From assembly GCA_037157565.1 (NCBI GenBank), contig JAZHRO010000002.1, positions 36,786,501 to 36,850,500 of the forward strand: 64,000 nucleotides of DNA. The letters run 5' to 3'. Under the pieces are notes generated by a model that was given only the letters and a program-made list of their open reading frames with translations, did no database searches and had not been told where the DNA came from. The position numbers were made by a program, and so were the translations under genes. The DNA is from Thalassia testudinum (lineage: Eukaryota; Streptophyta; Magnoliopsida; Alismatales; Hydrocharitaceae). The stretch's first letter is position 1, and each line of letters begins with the position of its first letter. Below, piece by piece: positions 1 through 11,480 of this stretch.

Positions 1-870
1 CTAAAAGACCTAGGTACCCCTCTGATCTCCTATGCTATCGGTGATATACAGTTTGACAGAGCCTTATTGGACCTAGGAGCTTCTATAAATTTGATACCCA
101 CATCCCTACTAGACCACTTTGAAGAATCTGAGCTAAACCCAACAGAGATGACTTTGCAATTGGTTGATCGATCTATTAAGTCACCAAAAGGAATTCTCGA
201 GGATGTCATAATTAGGGTACGCGATTTTTACTTTCCCATGGATTTCATAGTCTTAGACATGGATGCTCTTAAGAATTTAAAGAACACACCGATCATTTTA
301 GGGAGACCTTTTTTGGCCACAGTCAGGGCCAATATCAATTGTGAAGAGGGTTAAATTGAGTTAAAATTTGGGAACAAGACACTAAAGATCGACATCTTTA
401 AGGTTCATAAAGGAATTAGTTGTGGGGTTATTGAGCAGATATGCGATATCGAATCCGTGGTTGAAGAGCCTTTTGTTGAGGAAAACCTGCTTATCCCTGA
501 TATTCAACCACAAGAGGATCAAACCCTGCAGTTAGAGGAGCCTAGACCAGACCTAGACACACCTACAGCTACTACCATTACTAATGAAACCCACCATGAA
601 CCGCCCGTTGCTACTGATAATCCAGTCATGGAGTTGAAACCCCTCCCTGACCATCTCAAATATATCTTCCTGGGATCAAATCAGATGTTTCCTGTGATCA
701 TCAATTCTCGCCATAGCTCTGATCAGGAAACCCGCTTGATTTCTATCCTCCAGCATCATTAGAGAGCCATTGGGTGGACTCTCGATGACCTGACTGGCAT
801 CAGCCTCTCATATTTCACGCATCACATCTACATGGAAGATGGTTCACGACTATCCCGTGAAATGCAGGGA
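1..870 (+). pseudogene. Athila-1 aspartic protease and linker to RT, decayed
   Basis: The frame of base 67 reads through the segment with stops at 352-354 (TAA) and 760-762 (TAG). Near the start is a retropepsin active-site region reading DLGASIN, where D-[ST]-G-A is usual, so the second active-site residue is Leu. A conserved GRPFLAT block follows at about 300. An acidic, proline-rich linker leads to the block that precedes RT in Athila (MEDGSRLSREMQ, about 830-865), where a foreign LTR interrupts the frame. The protease would cut the Gag-Pol polyprotein in virus-like particles. The first stop replaces what is probably a Gln codon. Confidence 0.75.
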
Positions 871-2422
871 TGCCTGATAAGACGATTTTCGCTTTCGAAT
901 AATGTATTAAGATGATTTGTCGTTGTAGGATCAAGTGGTGGAAAATCGCTTAACAAAATAATTAAAATTAAAATTAAACCACTCACAGGAGAGCGAGTCG
1001 TGCCCACAGGGAGGCAATGACTTATTTAAACTCACAATTAGGTCAAAATCAAGTTTGCTAAACTATTCGCCAGATCAAATAATGCCTGTGTAGCTCTGAA
1101 AGTAAACCTTAAATTTATGGAGAAGTCAAGGGGTGTTAATATAATTTTTACATCAGAAAATTATCCATGTGCATGAGCATGCCATGTACTATTCACTTGT
1201 ATGCATACTAAAATGTAATTCAAAATTAAATTCAATGCACATAGAGATGAATAATAAGGTTTAGCAATTCTGTAGAAGCATGAGCATGAAGGCATAAATT
1301 CACCATAATAAAATAATGATAAATCGAAATTCATTTTTGTGGCAATGGCATGAAATGTAATTATTAGTTGAGGATGAAACAGGGGATTAGCTTCGGGTGG
1401 AGTTTGTGCACGGATGAAGGAGAAATGGACGACGAGTTGGCGACCAGAGGTAGCCCTCCTCGATCCGCACCTGACGGTGGTGGCGGCTCGATGGATGGTG
1501 GTTGGAGCTAGCCTGACGGAGGAAAGAAGCGGTGGTGGTGGAGGTTGTTGCTGTTGGCTGCGCGTGCTGTAGGCGCGAGGAGGGGCAGCGCACGAGTGCT
1601 AGGGGCGCGGCAGGCGCTGTTGGAGGACGCACGGGCGTGTGTGGGGTCTGATGGTGCCGGCTATAGGTGCTGCAGGGAGGCACTAGAGTGGGGGACTGCT
1701 GGCACACAGGCGTGGGTGCGTTGGAGGTGAAGGCGCACGGGGTCTGATGGAGCGAGGCGAGGGTGCGCTGGAGCTTGGGTGGACTGGAGATGAAGGTGCG
1801 GGCATGCAGGTGCTGGCGGGTGTGCTGGAGGTGAAGGCGCACGGTGGTAGGCACGCTTGGCATGGTTGAGGCGTGGGGAGAAGAAGTTGCAAGGACTCTT
1901 GGCGATGTGGGCTGTCACCCCACATGCCTGCGGTGGTGGAGTCGAACTGCCGCGGTGGGAGGCCAGTGGTATGGAATGGATGAGAAGCAAAGTTCTCTAC
2001 GTAGTGAGGAACAAAGGGGTGGTGGCCTCCCCTTGAACGGCAACCCTTCCTTCTCTTTTGTAGCCACGACTACAAAGATTTGAAATTTAAAAGCCACTGT
2101 AGAATCACTACTGATGCACAGGAGGAGGAGGCAGAGATGGAGGAGTTACCTGCGAAGGAGAAGAAGAAAAAAAAAGGATAAAATAATTAGGATTATTTAT
2201 ACATAACTCCTTAACTTCTATGTTAATTAAAATAGTGCACCTAATTAATTAACTAATTAAATGTATGCAACCCTAGGTTAATTCTAAATGCATGAATTAT
2301 GCACTTAAGCTAAAAATATGAATTAATTTATTTACATCCTAATGTATGCTATCTAAATGTTAAAATTAACTTAATGTCTAAACACTTAAATACTTAAATA
2401 GCCCACAAATATGGGCTAATCA
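871..2422 (-). mobile_element. LTR-like insertion (probable solo LTR) in Athila-1 pol
   Basis: The RT-proximal reading frame stops at about 865 and resumes at 2,423 (RLNPN block), leaving about 1.55 kb of foreign DNA. On the - strand the insert starts TGATTAGCCC and ends TCAGGCA, the TG...CA form of an LTR. Close to its - strand 3' end is a CTCCCTGTGGGCACGAC-like stretch that resembles the U5 area of plant gypsy LTRs. The middle, about 1,390-2,000, is GC-rich and gives overlapping ORFs on both strands that match no family. I find no matching 5-bp target duplication (AGGGA against ACGCC), so the exact ends and the solo-LTR reading are tentative. The family is not recognised. Confidence 0.5.
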
Positions 2423-3110
2423 ACGCCTGAATCCAAACCTGCAGAATGTTGTGAAAAAGGAGATCATCAAGTGGTTAGATGCAGGTATCATCTACCTGAT
2501 CTCCAACAATCGTTAGGTGAGTCCAATCCAGGTTGTGCCCAAAAAGGCAAGACTCACCGTCATTACGACTAAAATTGGAGAGACAATACCAACCCGTATA
2601 GCGAACTCGTGGAGAGTCTGTATTGATTACCAAAGACTAAATACCTCCACAAAAAATGATCATTTCCCACTGCCATTTATTGATAAGATACTAGAGAAAT
2701 TGGCGGGAAATCAATTCTTTTGCTTCTTGGATGGGTACACTGGTTATAACCAGGTGGTAATCCATCCTGAGGACCAAGAGAAGACTACCTTCAACTGCCC
2801 CTTCGGAATGTACGCATTCCATAGGATGTCGTTCAGTCTCTGCAATGCACCTGCTACTTTTTAGAGGTGCATGCTTGCCATATTCTCAGATATGGTAGGT
2901 GAGTACCTTAAAGTCTTCATAGATGACTTCTCGATTTTTGGGGAATCTTTTGATTATTGCCTCATGCACTTGGTCCAAATCCTCAGATGTTGTATCGACA
3001 TGAATCTGGTTCTTTCTTGGGAAAAGAGCCACTTCATGATACCTGAGGGAATTGTCCTGGGTCACCTCGTCTCTTAAAAGGGCATCTAGGTTAATCAAGC
3101 CAAGGTTAAT
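2423..3110 (+). pseudogene. Athila-1 reverse transcriptase, decayed
   Basis: Typical Athila RT blocks appear in order: VSPIQVVPKK, WRVCIDYQRLN, HFPLPFIDKILEKLAG, FCFLDGYTGYNQ, and the catalytic FIDDFSIFG (YxDD box) at about 2,915-2,940. The frame is interrupted by stops at 2,514 (TAG, normally Trp), 2,862 (TAG, normally Gln before RCM), 3,075 (TAA) and about 3,090 (TAG). There is no large loss inside the domain, so decay is mainly by point mutation. The enzyme would copy element RNA to DNA. It is separated from its protease by the insert at 871-2,422. Confidence 0.85.
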
Positions 3111-3720
3111 TTGATTTCCAAACTTCCCGTACCTAGCTTAGTCAAGGACATCCGCTCTTTTCTAGGGCACATCGATTTTTACCGCCGTTCTGATTTCTCG
3201 AAAATCGCACGCCCCCTGATTAATCTTCTCTCAAAGGATGTCCCTTTCAAAATTACCAAGGAGTGCACTCATGCATTTGAGAGCCTGCGTAATCGAGTTA
3301 CTCAAGCACCAATCCTACAATCCCCTGACTGGTCTCTACCCAGTGGGTGCGGTACTTGGGCAGAAAACAAATAGGAAACCCGTGGTCATCTACTATGCTA
3401 GCAAGACACTTGACGAGGCTCAACGTAACTACACAGTTACTAAGAAAGAGCTGCTAGCTATAGTATTTGGCTCGAAAAATTTCGATCCTATCTTTTGGGT
3501 TCTTGTGTTATCATATACTCAAATCACACCGCAGTGAGGCACCTCCTGGCAAAGAAGGACGCGGAACCTGAACTAATCTGCTGGATCTTACTATTGCAAG
3601 AATTCATCCTCGAGATTCGCGACAAGTTGGGAAAACAGAATGTGGTAGCTGATCACTTGTCTTGCCTTCTGTCTGATATCATCGACCCTTTCGGACCAAT
3701 CACAGAGCACTTTCCTGATG
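3111..3720 (+). pseudogene. Athila-1 RNase H region, decayed, active site deleted
   Basis: The RT connection domain ([14 protein letters not shown]) leads into an RNase H region recognisable by [42 protein letters not shown] and NVVADHLS. Compared with Athila-2, about 35 bases are missing near 3,340. This removes the FEIMCDASD segment with the first catalytic Asp and shifts the frame. The third catalytic Asp is Asn here (YSNH against YSDH). A second frame change lies near 3,480-3,500. The activity, removing the RNA strand during reverse transcription, must be lost. Confidence 0.8.
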
Positions 3721-5039
3721 AGCACCTCCTGACTATTGGAGTAGGACATCCTAGTTCTCTGATTTGGTTAACTACTTGGTGTCACATCAAATCCCGTCTG
3801 ATTGACCAAAGGCCAAGAAGGACAAGTTTCTTTCTGATGCTAAGTACTACATCTGGGAAGACCTATACCTCTTCCGCATTGGTGCTGATCAGGTCATCAG
3901 ACGATGCATCCCAGAAGCGAAAATTTAGGACATTCTATCCTTCTGCCATGATCAGGCCAGCAATGGACACTTCTTCGGACACAAAACCATAGCTAAAGTC
4001 CTCTAGTGTGGCTTTTATTGGCCCACGATCTTCAAGGACACATACAACTACTGTAAGGCATGCACTCGTTGCCAGACCTTGGGCAACATGAGCCACCGCA
4101 ATATGATGCCTTTACAGCTCATTCTTGTATGCGAAATCTTCCATATATGGGGGATTGATTTCACAAGACCCTTCCCTAAATTGGATGGCTTCGAATACAT
4201 TCTCCTCGCTGTAGACTATGTGTCTAATTGGATCAAAGCTATCCCAACCCGAAGTAATGATCACAAGGTGGTGATCAAATTCATTCACCAGAACATTTTT
4301 TCACGGTTTGGGGTCCCACGTGCCATTATCTCGATGGAGGGACCCATTTCGCGAATGCTCAGTTCAGATCCCTGATGACCAAGTACAAGGTGTCGTACCG
4401 AATCTTGGCTCCTTATCACCACCAAATGAACGGATTGGCTGAACTTTCTAATCAGGGGGTCAAGAAAATCCTTCAGGTCACTGTCCGACTTGATAGGAAA
4501 GATTGGTCGACCCAACATCCGGAAGCCTTGTGGGCTTATAGGATAGCCTACAAAATCCAACTAGGTATGTCTCTATTCAGATTGGTGTACGGCAAGGCGT
4601 GTCACCTCCCCGTCGAAATGGAGCACAAGGCCTATTGGGTAGTACGGAAGTACAATCTAGATCTTTCTAAGGCTAGAACCCACTATCAGCTTCAAATGAG
4701 CGAGATCGAGGAACTACGTAATGACGCGTACGAGAACTCGCGAATTTATAAAGAGTGGGTGAAAGCCTTTCATGACAAGCACATATCAAGAAAGACTTTT
4801 CATCCTAGTTAGAAGGTCTTACTCTTTGATGTCAAACTCAAATTATTCCCAGGCAAGCTACGATCAAAATGGATTGGACCATTTCTTGTCTGACGTGTTT
4901 TTGGAAATGGAGCCATCAAAATCAGTCAACCCAGCTTTGATTTTGAACCTTTCATTCTGAATGGCCAGCAACTCAAGCCGTTCATTGAACTCATTGATAC
5001 AAACTTGGCTGAGGTATCTTTTGATCTCCATTCTCCTTG
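3721..5039 (+). pseudogene. Athila-1 integrase, decayed
   Basis: The integrase follows RNase H and covers the HHCC zinc region (remnants near 3,940-4,080), the catalytic core (WGIDFTRPFP near 4,150) and a C-terminal part ([25 protein letters not shown] near 4,565-4,635). The region of the second catalytic Asp, about 4,333, has lost one base relative to Athila-2, so the downstream half lies in another frame. Further stops occur near 4,810 and 4,892. A tail like that of Athila-2 (GNGAIKIS, NGQQLKPFIE) runs to a TGA near 5,037. The product would have inserted element cDNA. It is inactive as it stands. Confidence 0.82.
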
Positions 5040-6098
5040 ATCTTATTGCACCCATCTAATGGCGTTAAACTTAGCGCTTAATGGGAGGCAACCCGTCATC
5101 TTTTAAAAAACCTGAAACCCTTTTGACACATCTCTTTGCTGAACTCATAGTGCACTTTAGGGTTCATCCATTAGAATAGCCGACTCCACCTCTGGTACTC
5201 ATACCAGAGCTTAAAATCGTCTGCAACAGTCATTACGACCCGTCCACCCACCCTTTGAACTTATTCTAATGTAAGATCTAAGTTGAACTCAAACTCACCT
5301 AATTTAGAATGAGGACATTGCAAATTGTAGGCATGGGGGGTATTAAAGTGCAAAACACTGTGAGAATCAATTCACAAAAAGGGTTTCATCAAAAAAATTA
5401 TATATTCCAAAAAAAAATTCAGAAAAATGAAAAGAATTTGAAATATAGAAAATGAGAAAAAAGGAGGTTGAGGAAAAAGAAGAGCCATTTTAGAGAAAAA
5501 TGAGAAAAGGAGGGAGGGAAAATTGAAAAAAGGAGCAAAAAGATAAAGAAAGAAATTGAGTCCCTTCAAAGTAATATGGAACTTACCTAACTTCTAGGTT
5601 GGATTGAATGATGAATTACGACCTGGAAGGCTAAAACTTAAAGGATTAGTGGCGAATACCGACCTTAAGCCTCTTGGATCTGATTGGATTTAAACACTCT
5701 TGTACTTGTCAAGATTCGGATTAGTCCTCAAGAGGTTGGGAAAAATGCAAAGCTTGTGTATTAGGTCTAAGGCTTAGGAAGTATTCAGCCTTGTTAACTG
5801 ACCTTTGGTTTGTGGGACTTAGTAACTTAAGTACCCTAAATCACACACAGTCTGGTTCAGTGCGCTTTAATAATGAAATCATGCCAAAGGTCATTTCTTC
5901 TATTCTAAAAATGGTCCTAAGATCTAGATTAGGAGCGGCTTGAAAACACAAGTTGATTTGAATGAATTCCCAGTATGAAGAGGTGGGAAATTTCCCTTGA
6001 AGATGCGTAATAACATATCGTCTCCTCGGTGTTTGTCTCCTAAGATATCTAAATATCCTACCGAGGGCACGTAAGCACCCTATGCTGGTTCAGATGCA

Positions 6099-6240
6099 AT
6101 GGGCGAGATTATCTCGAAATCTCGATTGCCAGGGTCTGCTACAGAACGCCATGGGCGGCACTATCCCGAAGTGTCGAAAGCCAGGGTTCTGGGGGTTGCC
6201 ATGGGCGATCGTATCCCGAAGCATCGATTGTGAGGGACTC
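6099..6240 (+). repeat. Three-unit ~50-bp direct repeat in the Athila 3' region
   Basis: Units begin ATGGGCG at 6,099, 6,151 and 6,201 (spacing 52 and 50). Each continues with a (T)ATC(C/T)CGAA core and a CAGGGTCT-like tail. Athila-2 carries a comparable three-unit array in the matching place (60,731-60,885, reverse strand). The repeat is therefore a feature of the family and not a local accident. Confidence 0.7.
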
Positions 6241-6682
6241 TGCGAGGATTGATGGTGGGGACAAGGAATCCGATACAGACCGTGTTTAAGGCAAATCCGA
6301 AGATGGATCTGAGGAAAAATATAATGAAAAGAAAAAGAGACAGAAAGCTCTCCACAAATAACAATCTCCTACTATATCTCTCTTACAAAAAAATACACTA
6401 GCAAACTGAACCTGGGCTAACCATGTTACAAGCACGGGTGCTTTAACCACTAGGTCTAACGAACCTTAGGTTAGTCCTGCGGGCCTTAGAAACCTTTGCA
6501 ACAAGCTAAGGTGAAAGCTAGTCAGGTATGGATCTGGGCTAATACTTGAATTCCTCTAGGCCTATTGTTGATATTAAGATCTAATTCCTAGAGATGCGGC
6601 ATAGGAGGGCATCCTGACAATTACCTCTGACCTAGATAATTGGTTTGATTCATAGAGTTTTCCTAAGGGACTAGCAAAAGCT

Positions 6683-6695
6683 AGGCATGGGGGTA
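6683..6695 (+). promoter_or_regulatory. Polypurine tract of Athila-1
   Basis: AGGCATGGGGGTA lies directly against the LTR start TGATGGGAAC. Athila-2 has the same tract in reverse at 60,286-60,298. Its position fits the primer for plus-strand synthesis. Confidence 0.7.
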
Positions 6696-9335
6696 TGATG
6701 GGAACAACACCATGAGCCATAACTACCTTAATTTGATCTAATAAAGTTAATAAGAGCTCATACATATTAGTCAGAAGGTCTCTTGGGTAGGTTGAGTAGT
6801 TTTGAGAAGAAAAGAAGAATAAAAGATTATTTCTGCAATTTTAACAGTAATCCACAAAAAATCAAAATAACCATGGGTTATTTCAAGGTTTTACTAAATG
6901 TCAGATGTGCTTTAGAGTCTAACAAGACGGTCCATGCAGAACAAAATGGGTTTTTCACACACTTCAAGAATTAAATGACATTTGAAACTTTAAAAACAGA
7001 CTTGCTTAACTAACTGAGGTTCTAGTCAAGATAAAATTCACCTAAACCCTTTAAAATTCATATAAAAATATTCTCTATGATTTGGTACCTTCAATTTGAC
7101 CATCAGAACTCGTTTTGACGTAAAACAAGGTCACAGACAGAAAGTTGCCTTAATTTAGGTAACTGCAAAATTTACCCAGTCAAATTTAGTAAAAACGTAA
7201 ATCTGACTTTACCATTAGATTCCTTGGGTCCAAATTAGGTTTGTACCAAAATTTGGGCCCAATCAAAGATTGTCTTGACCTAGTTTGCATTTTAGTCCTA
7301 TCTGATTCTTTCCATTTCATAAGTGCCCCTAGCTTTTGAAATTCATTACAAATAGGCCCATATCTTTGTTGTCTTCCTCACCAAAGGGTCCCCGCCTCCT
7401 CCATGAATGCAAAAGTTCTATTCCTACAACTCCAACGACCTTCAATCAGAGATCTCTCCCTGATTTCATGCTCAATCTCTTCCAAATTTGAAAGGAACAT
7501 TCCTAAGAGATTTCTCTACGATTTGAACCTATTCGTGGGCTCCAACTCTTTCCCAATCTCTCATGTGAATGCATGAGAGATGTGGGTTTCCTACTCCGGC
7601 GAACTTACCAAGCTCGAAAGCTTGGTTTCCAAGTTTCAAGCACCCCCTGAGACCTATTTAAAGACCCGTGAGGACAAACCATCCTCTCTACTCTTGTTTT
7701 GGGACAGAAAGACCCCCTCCTTCCTCCCTTCTCTCCAGCCAAAAGGCTCCACGGCACCCAGTGACTCTCTCTCACCATTCTCATCATTCTCTCGCAATAC
7801 CAGTAGTGGATTCTCCTTCCTCTCCCTCTTCTGCGTCGCGCCATACCAGGAGGCGCCCCAATCCTCGTCGTCGTCACCGCTTCTACCCCGCCAGAGTATG
7901 TTCTTCCACAACACTAAACAGCCAGCGCCGGTGCCAAATCCCCCCCTTTCATCCGTTAGTTTAAGGTTAGTTAGGTCCCTTTGAGTCTTTAGGTCATTTC
8001 CTATATCCAAAACCTCAAAAATACTCCTTCGACCACACGCAAGCCGTCATCTTCCTTCGCTGCGGCCACATCTTCGGCGAGGCATTCCCGTCACCTCACA
8101 ACTCCAACTGCCTCACCACCTACCCCAATACCTTCGCCACTTCACGCCCATCAAAACCCCTCTTATTTCACTCCATCGCTCACCCAAATGTGCCCCTAAA
8201 CAAACCCATCATGCACCTCCGTTCCCGACTCTATCCGACCACCATGCACTTCCATCCACCATGAAACTACCATGACTGCATTCCCCGTGGCCTGATAACC
8301 ATCATAAGTGCTTCTAATGTGGCCGTGAGGCCATTGCGTGAGCTTCAAGTTCCACCGTCGTTCCACCGCCCCATTACTGCCGACAAGTTCTTTGTGCTCA
8401 AGGCCAAGCAATCCTCAGCTGCTACCTTCAGGGGCTACGGAATCATCCCAGGACCGCACTTGGACCACCAATTGGAATCATTGACCACTCCCTTAGGAGA
8501 ATTGAATGAGGATAGTCATAGCTGCAGCTACACGTAGAAGCTGTAGGATTAATCCCACATAGTTAGTTCACAAAGCAGCGCATGGGGATAAATTGAATTT
8601 ATGTCTATGGCTTATTGTCTCAGACACAGGGTGAGGTCCCACTTACCCTTCTCACCTGGTTACCTGCCTAAGCCTTCTCTCACACCTCGGCTGTGACACT
8701 CACACACGCAACCCTGGTCCCAAGTGCGCTCATGCTCGATTACCCGGTTATCCTTAAGAAAGAGAAGAGGAAGGAAAACAAAGAGTGTGAGGGGCCAAGG
8801 GGGTTTTGCTTCAAAGAGATCCTCACACTTAGAGAAATTCGTGAAGTATTCCCCCTATGCATGAAGAGAAAAAGCCAAAGAAGAAAAGCCAAGGCAGAGA
8901 AAGAAGAGAAGGGCCAAGGCAAAAGAAGAGGAACAGTGTCCCTTTAGCACTGTAGTAGGAGATAGTTAAGCCGTCTGATTGGAAATTTAGTCCGCTAACA
9001 CTATTGCATTATTTGATTACATGGCTTTGGTTGATTGAAACTATTGCATTATTTGATATTATTGTAACTAGGTAAATTGGTGATTCAAATCACCATTTTT
9101 ACCCTAATCTTTTTGTACTATTAACATTTGCACTTATATACATATCATTTGTGCTTGGAAATTTCATCATATAGTGATATCTTGTGATAGGATTGCAATC
9201 TTGAGATTTATTTTGCTACTTACTCCCAGTGAACGACCTTCAATTTTATTCAAGTATACATTTTATCTGTTTTTGCGCTATTAGGACCCATACTACAATG
9301 TACAACTTATAAAACGCTGTTTTAGCCCGTAAACA
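6696..9335 (+). repeat. Athila-1 3' LTR (2,640 bp)
   Basis: Starts TGATGGGAAC and ends CCCGTAAACA. It aligns along its length with the solo LTR at 11,481-14,140 (reverse), for example the U3 block at 7,040-7,330 (ACCTAAACCC, TTGGGTCCAAATTAGG) and the block near 8,545-8,700 (AATCCCACAT, GGTGAGGTCC). ORFs inside it lie downstream of the TATA box and match no protein family, so I do not call them genes. It is U3-R-U5 of a decayed element. Confidence 0.88.
7654..7663 (+). promoter_or_regulatory. TATA-like box in Athila-1 LTR
   Basis: CTATTTAAAG lies about 955 bases into the LTR. The solo LTR and Athila-2 have TATA boxes at about 960 and 925 bases from their LTR starts. The shared position supports this as the core promoter. 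Confidence 0.6.
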
Positions 9336-9340
9336 ACGAA

Positions 9341-10156
9341 ATTTTAGTAGGCTTTGGGGACCCGCTTGAGGTTCAGCATTGCCTACCACCCCCAGACCGA
9401 CAAACAATCAGAGTGCATTGAGGACCTTTTACATGCTTGTGTACTACACTGGAGAGGCTCTTGGGAGGAGCATTTTCCCTTAGCAGAGTTTCCAGACAAC
9501 AACAGCTATCACTCGAGTATTGGCGTGGCACCTTATGAGGCATTGTACAGGAGGAAGTGTACAGCTCCCCTGAGTTGGGTCAAGATAGGGACCAATTGGG
9601 AGGTTGGTTCCAGGTTGATCCGTCAGAGTCAGGAGGTGATAGAGCAGATTCATAGACGACTCCGTATCGTCAGGAGCAGTCAGAAGAGCTACGCTGACAG
9701 GAAGCACCGAGAGGTACAATTTGAGGTTGGGGATCATGTCTTTTTCGTGTTTCGCCCATGAAGGGCTTACAGTGTTTTTAGGTGAGGGGGAAACTTGCAC
9801 CGAGGTTTATGGGACCTTTTGAGGTCTTGGAGTGAGTAGGACCCGTTGCTTACTGGCTTGCCCTTCCTCCCCAACTATCTGGAGTGCACGACGTGTTCCA
9901 TGTGTCTAACCTCAAGAGATACATCGCCGATTCCAGCCACATTCTGAGTCATAAGAGTATCAAGGTAGGAGATGACCTAACCTACCCTGAGAGACCAATA
10001 TGTATACTGGATATAGCCATCAAGAACCTGAGACAGAAGGAGGTGTCACTAGCGAAGGTCCTGTGGAAAAGCCAACGGTACGAGGAGGCAACTTGGGAGC
10101 TCAAGGCGGCGATGCGAGATCGATACCAAAGCTTTTTGAGGGTATGTCGCTTCTGA
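9341..10156 (+). pseudogene. Tekay-1 integrase C-terminal half with chromodomain, decayed
   Basis: The fragment opens in the integrase core just before AYHPQTD and continues through GSWEEHFPLAEFPDNNSYHSS, LYRRKCTAPLSWV and SYADRKHREVQFEVGDHV. It then runs into the GKLAP...GPFE module and a C-terminal chromodomain (SLAKVLWKSQRYEEATWELKAAM). Two adjacent TAG stops near 9,347 stand where Tekay-2 has Gln-Gln. Nine bases are missing after SEC, and frameshifts occur near 9,750 and 9,830-9,880. A chromodomain would direct integration to marked chromatin. Athila-1 truncates it on the left, and it is inactive. Confidence 0.85.
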
Positions 10157-10488
10157 CCTACTTTGATCTTCTTTAAGTTTGTTATGCACATGTCTGTTTC
10201 CATCCACATCTTAGTTTAGCTTGAGTTTTGGGGGCGAAACTTCCATTAAGTTTGTTATGTTGAAATAATCTATCCCGAGGGTCATTTGGGCTTTATTGAA
10301 AACTTAGGGGCCTTTTCATAAATTATGCGCACCAAAAAGACCTCATGAGGAGTTCTTGGCTTTTATGAGGGGTCTTGGGCAATTCCAACACCCCAGAAAT
10401 TATTTTGCAGGGCCAGGTGCAATTTCCCGACCCTACCATATCCCACACAACACCCCCACGTAAACCCTCCAAATCCTATTTTCTCCCC

Positions 10489-10496
10489 TATAAAAC
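10489..10496 (+). promoter_or_regulatory. TATA box in Tekay-1 LTR
   Basis: TATAAAAC follows a C-rich stretch and is followed by CT-rich sequence, about 230 bases into the LTR. This is a plausible core promoter for the element. No matching TATA box is visible at this place in Tekay-2. Confidence 0.6.
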
Positions 10497-11480
10497 ACCC
10501 CCACTCCTCTACTTTTCCCTCATCGAGCAGCCACCCACCCCCTTCTCTCCCTTCCCTTGCAACCATGAGTGAGGGAGGAGAGGGAGAGCAGCAGTAGGAG
10601 CTCGAGAGAGAGAGAGAAGGGAGTAGGAGGAGCTCGGGGGAGAGGAGTGTGTGCAGGAGGAAGAGGGAGAGCGGCAAGAGAAGCTGCTGCTACGGGGGTC
10701 GTTGCCGTAGTTGCAGCAGCATGCAAAGGAGAGCTGCTACAAGGAAAGTCCTACGTGCGGAGTTTGGCCACGATTTCCACGGTTACAAGATGCTTGCAAC
10801 GTTTGCCAGATGTCTGGAGGGATTGTCAGACATCCAGAGGGAGCTCAGGACGTCTAGAAGCATGTAGAGTACCGAGGTAAGCTTTGCTCATGGTGTGCGC
10901 GGACACAGAAACCAAGTTTCCATTGCCCTAGCGGTCGTTAAGCATGGCTTTAGCTATGTACATTTGCACAGGTATGAGAGGGGTTGGGAAGGCGCAATGG
11001 TGCAAGATTTGAGGTGCTTTCGGACATCTGGAGGTGGTGTCAGACGTCCGATTACCCTCCCAGACGACCGAGCGTAGTGTCAAATGTCTGGTAACACTCT
11101 CAGATGGCTGTGAGGGGTGGCAAACGAATGAAATAGACACAGGAACGCAAGGTGAGATTCTGTGCACATTTAAGAAGTCTGGGACTCACCCCAGACATTT
11201 GATGTTGGTCTGGACACACTACTACGGCCATCAGGCGGTTGGTCTGGCTGCCTTGTCTGGTTCAGGTGAACCGGGAGGAGTGTTTAGGCCGGTTCAAGGA
11301 CCAAACGAAGTTGGATTTGAGCAATTAAAGTACTATTGGTTTCCTTTTTGAATTTCCTACATGTTAGAAGTGTTTCCACATTATTTTTGGCCTAATTGAT
11401 GCACTAAATGTTGGTCAACAATGTTAATGTTTGGTTTGACCAACTGTTTAGAATAGGTCTCTAGTCTGTAGTGCACCCGA

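Larger units (their letters stand above)
5040..6695 (+). other. Athila-1 noncoding region between pol and 3' LTR
   Basis: This stretch has no credible gene. Just after pol, at about 5,062-5,095, is a GCGCTTAATGGGAGGCAACCC block that is common after pol in Athila elements. Athila-2 has the same block in reverse near 61,775-61,805. A purine-rich segment (5,390-5,560) has a counterpart near 61,380-61,500. An approximately 50-bp repeat unit occurs three times at 6,099-6,240. The segment ends in the polypurine tract. Confidence 0.7.
1..9335 (+). mobile_element. Athila-1: 3' part of a Ty3/gypsy Athila retrotransposon
   Basis: The window opens inside the protease region, and the order is protease, reverse transcriptase, RNase H, integrase, noncoding 3' region, polypurine tract and 3' LTR. 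The integrase and post-pol sequences match those of the better preserved Athila-2 at the right end of the window. The right end reads CCCGTAAACA, followed by Tekay integrase sequence, so this element is inserted in Tekay-1. ACGAA (9,336-9,340) is the expected right target duplication, and its partner lies left of the window. Frameshifts, stops and a nested LTR mean it cannot make protein. The clade call rests on recognised pol motifs. Confidence 0.88.

Noticed and set aside
1387..2097. Overlapping ORFs on both strands
   Set aside because: They lie in the GC-rich part of an LTR-like insert, have biased composition and match no protein family.
10363..10880. ORFs of about 100 codons near a TATA box
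   Set aside because: They are in the Tekay-1 LTR leader, low complexity, and overlap on both strands.
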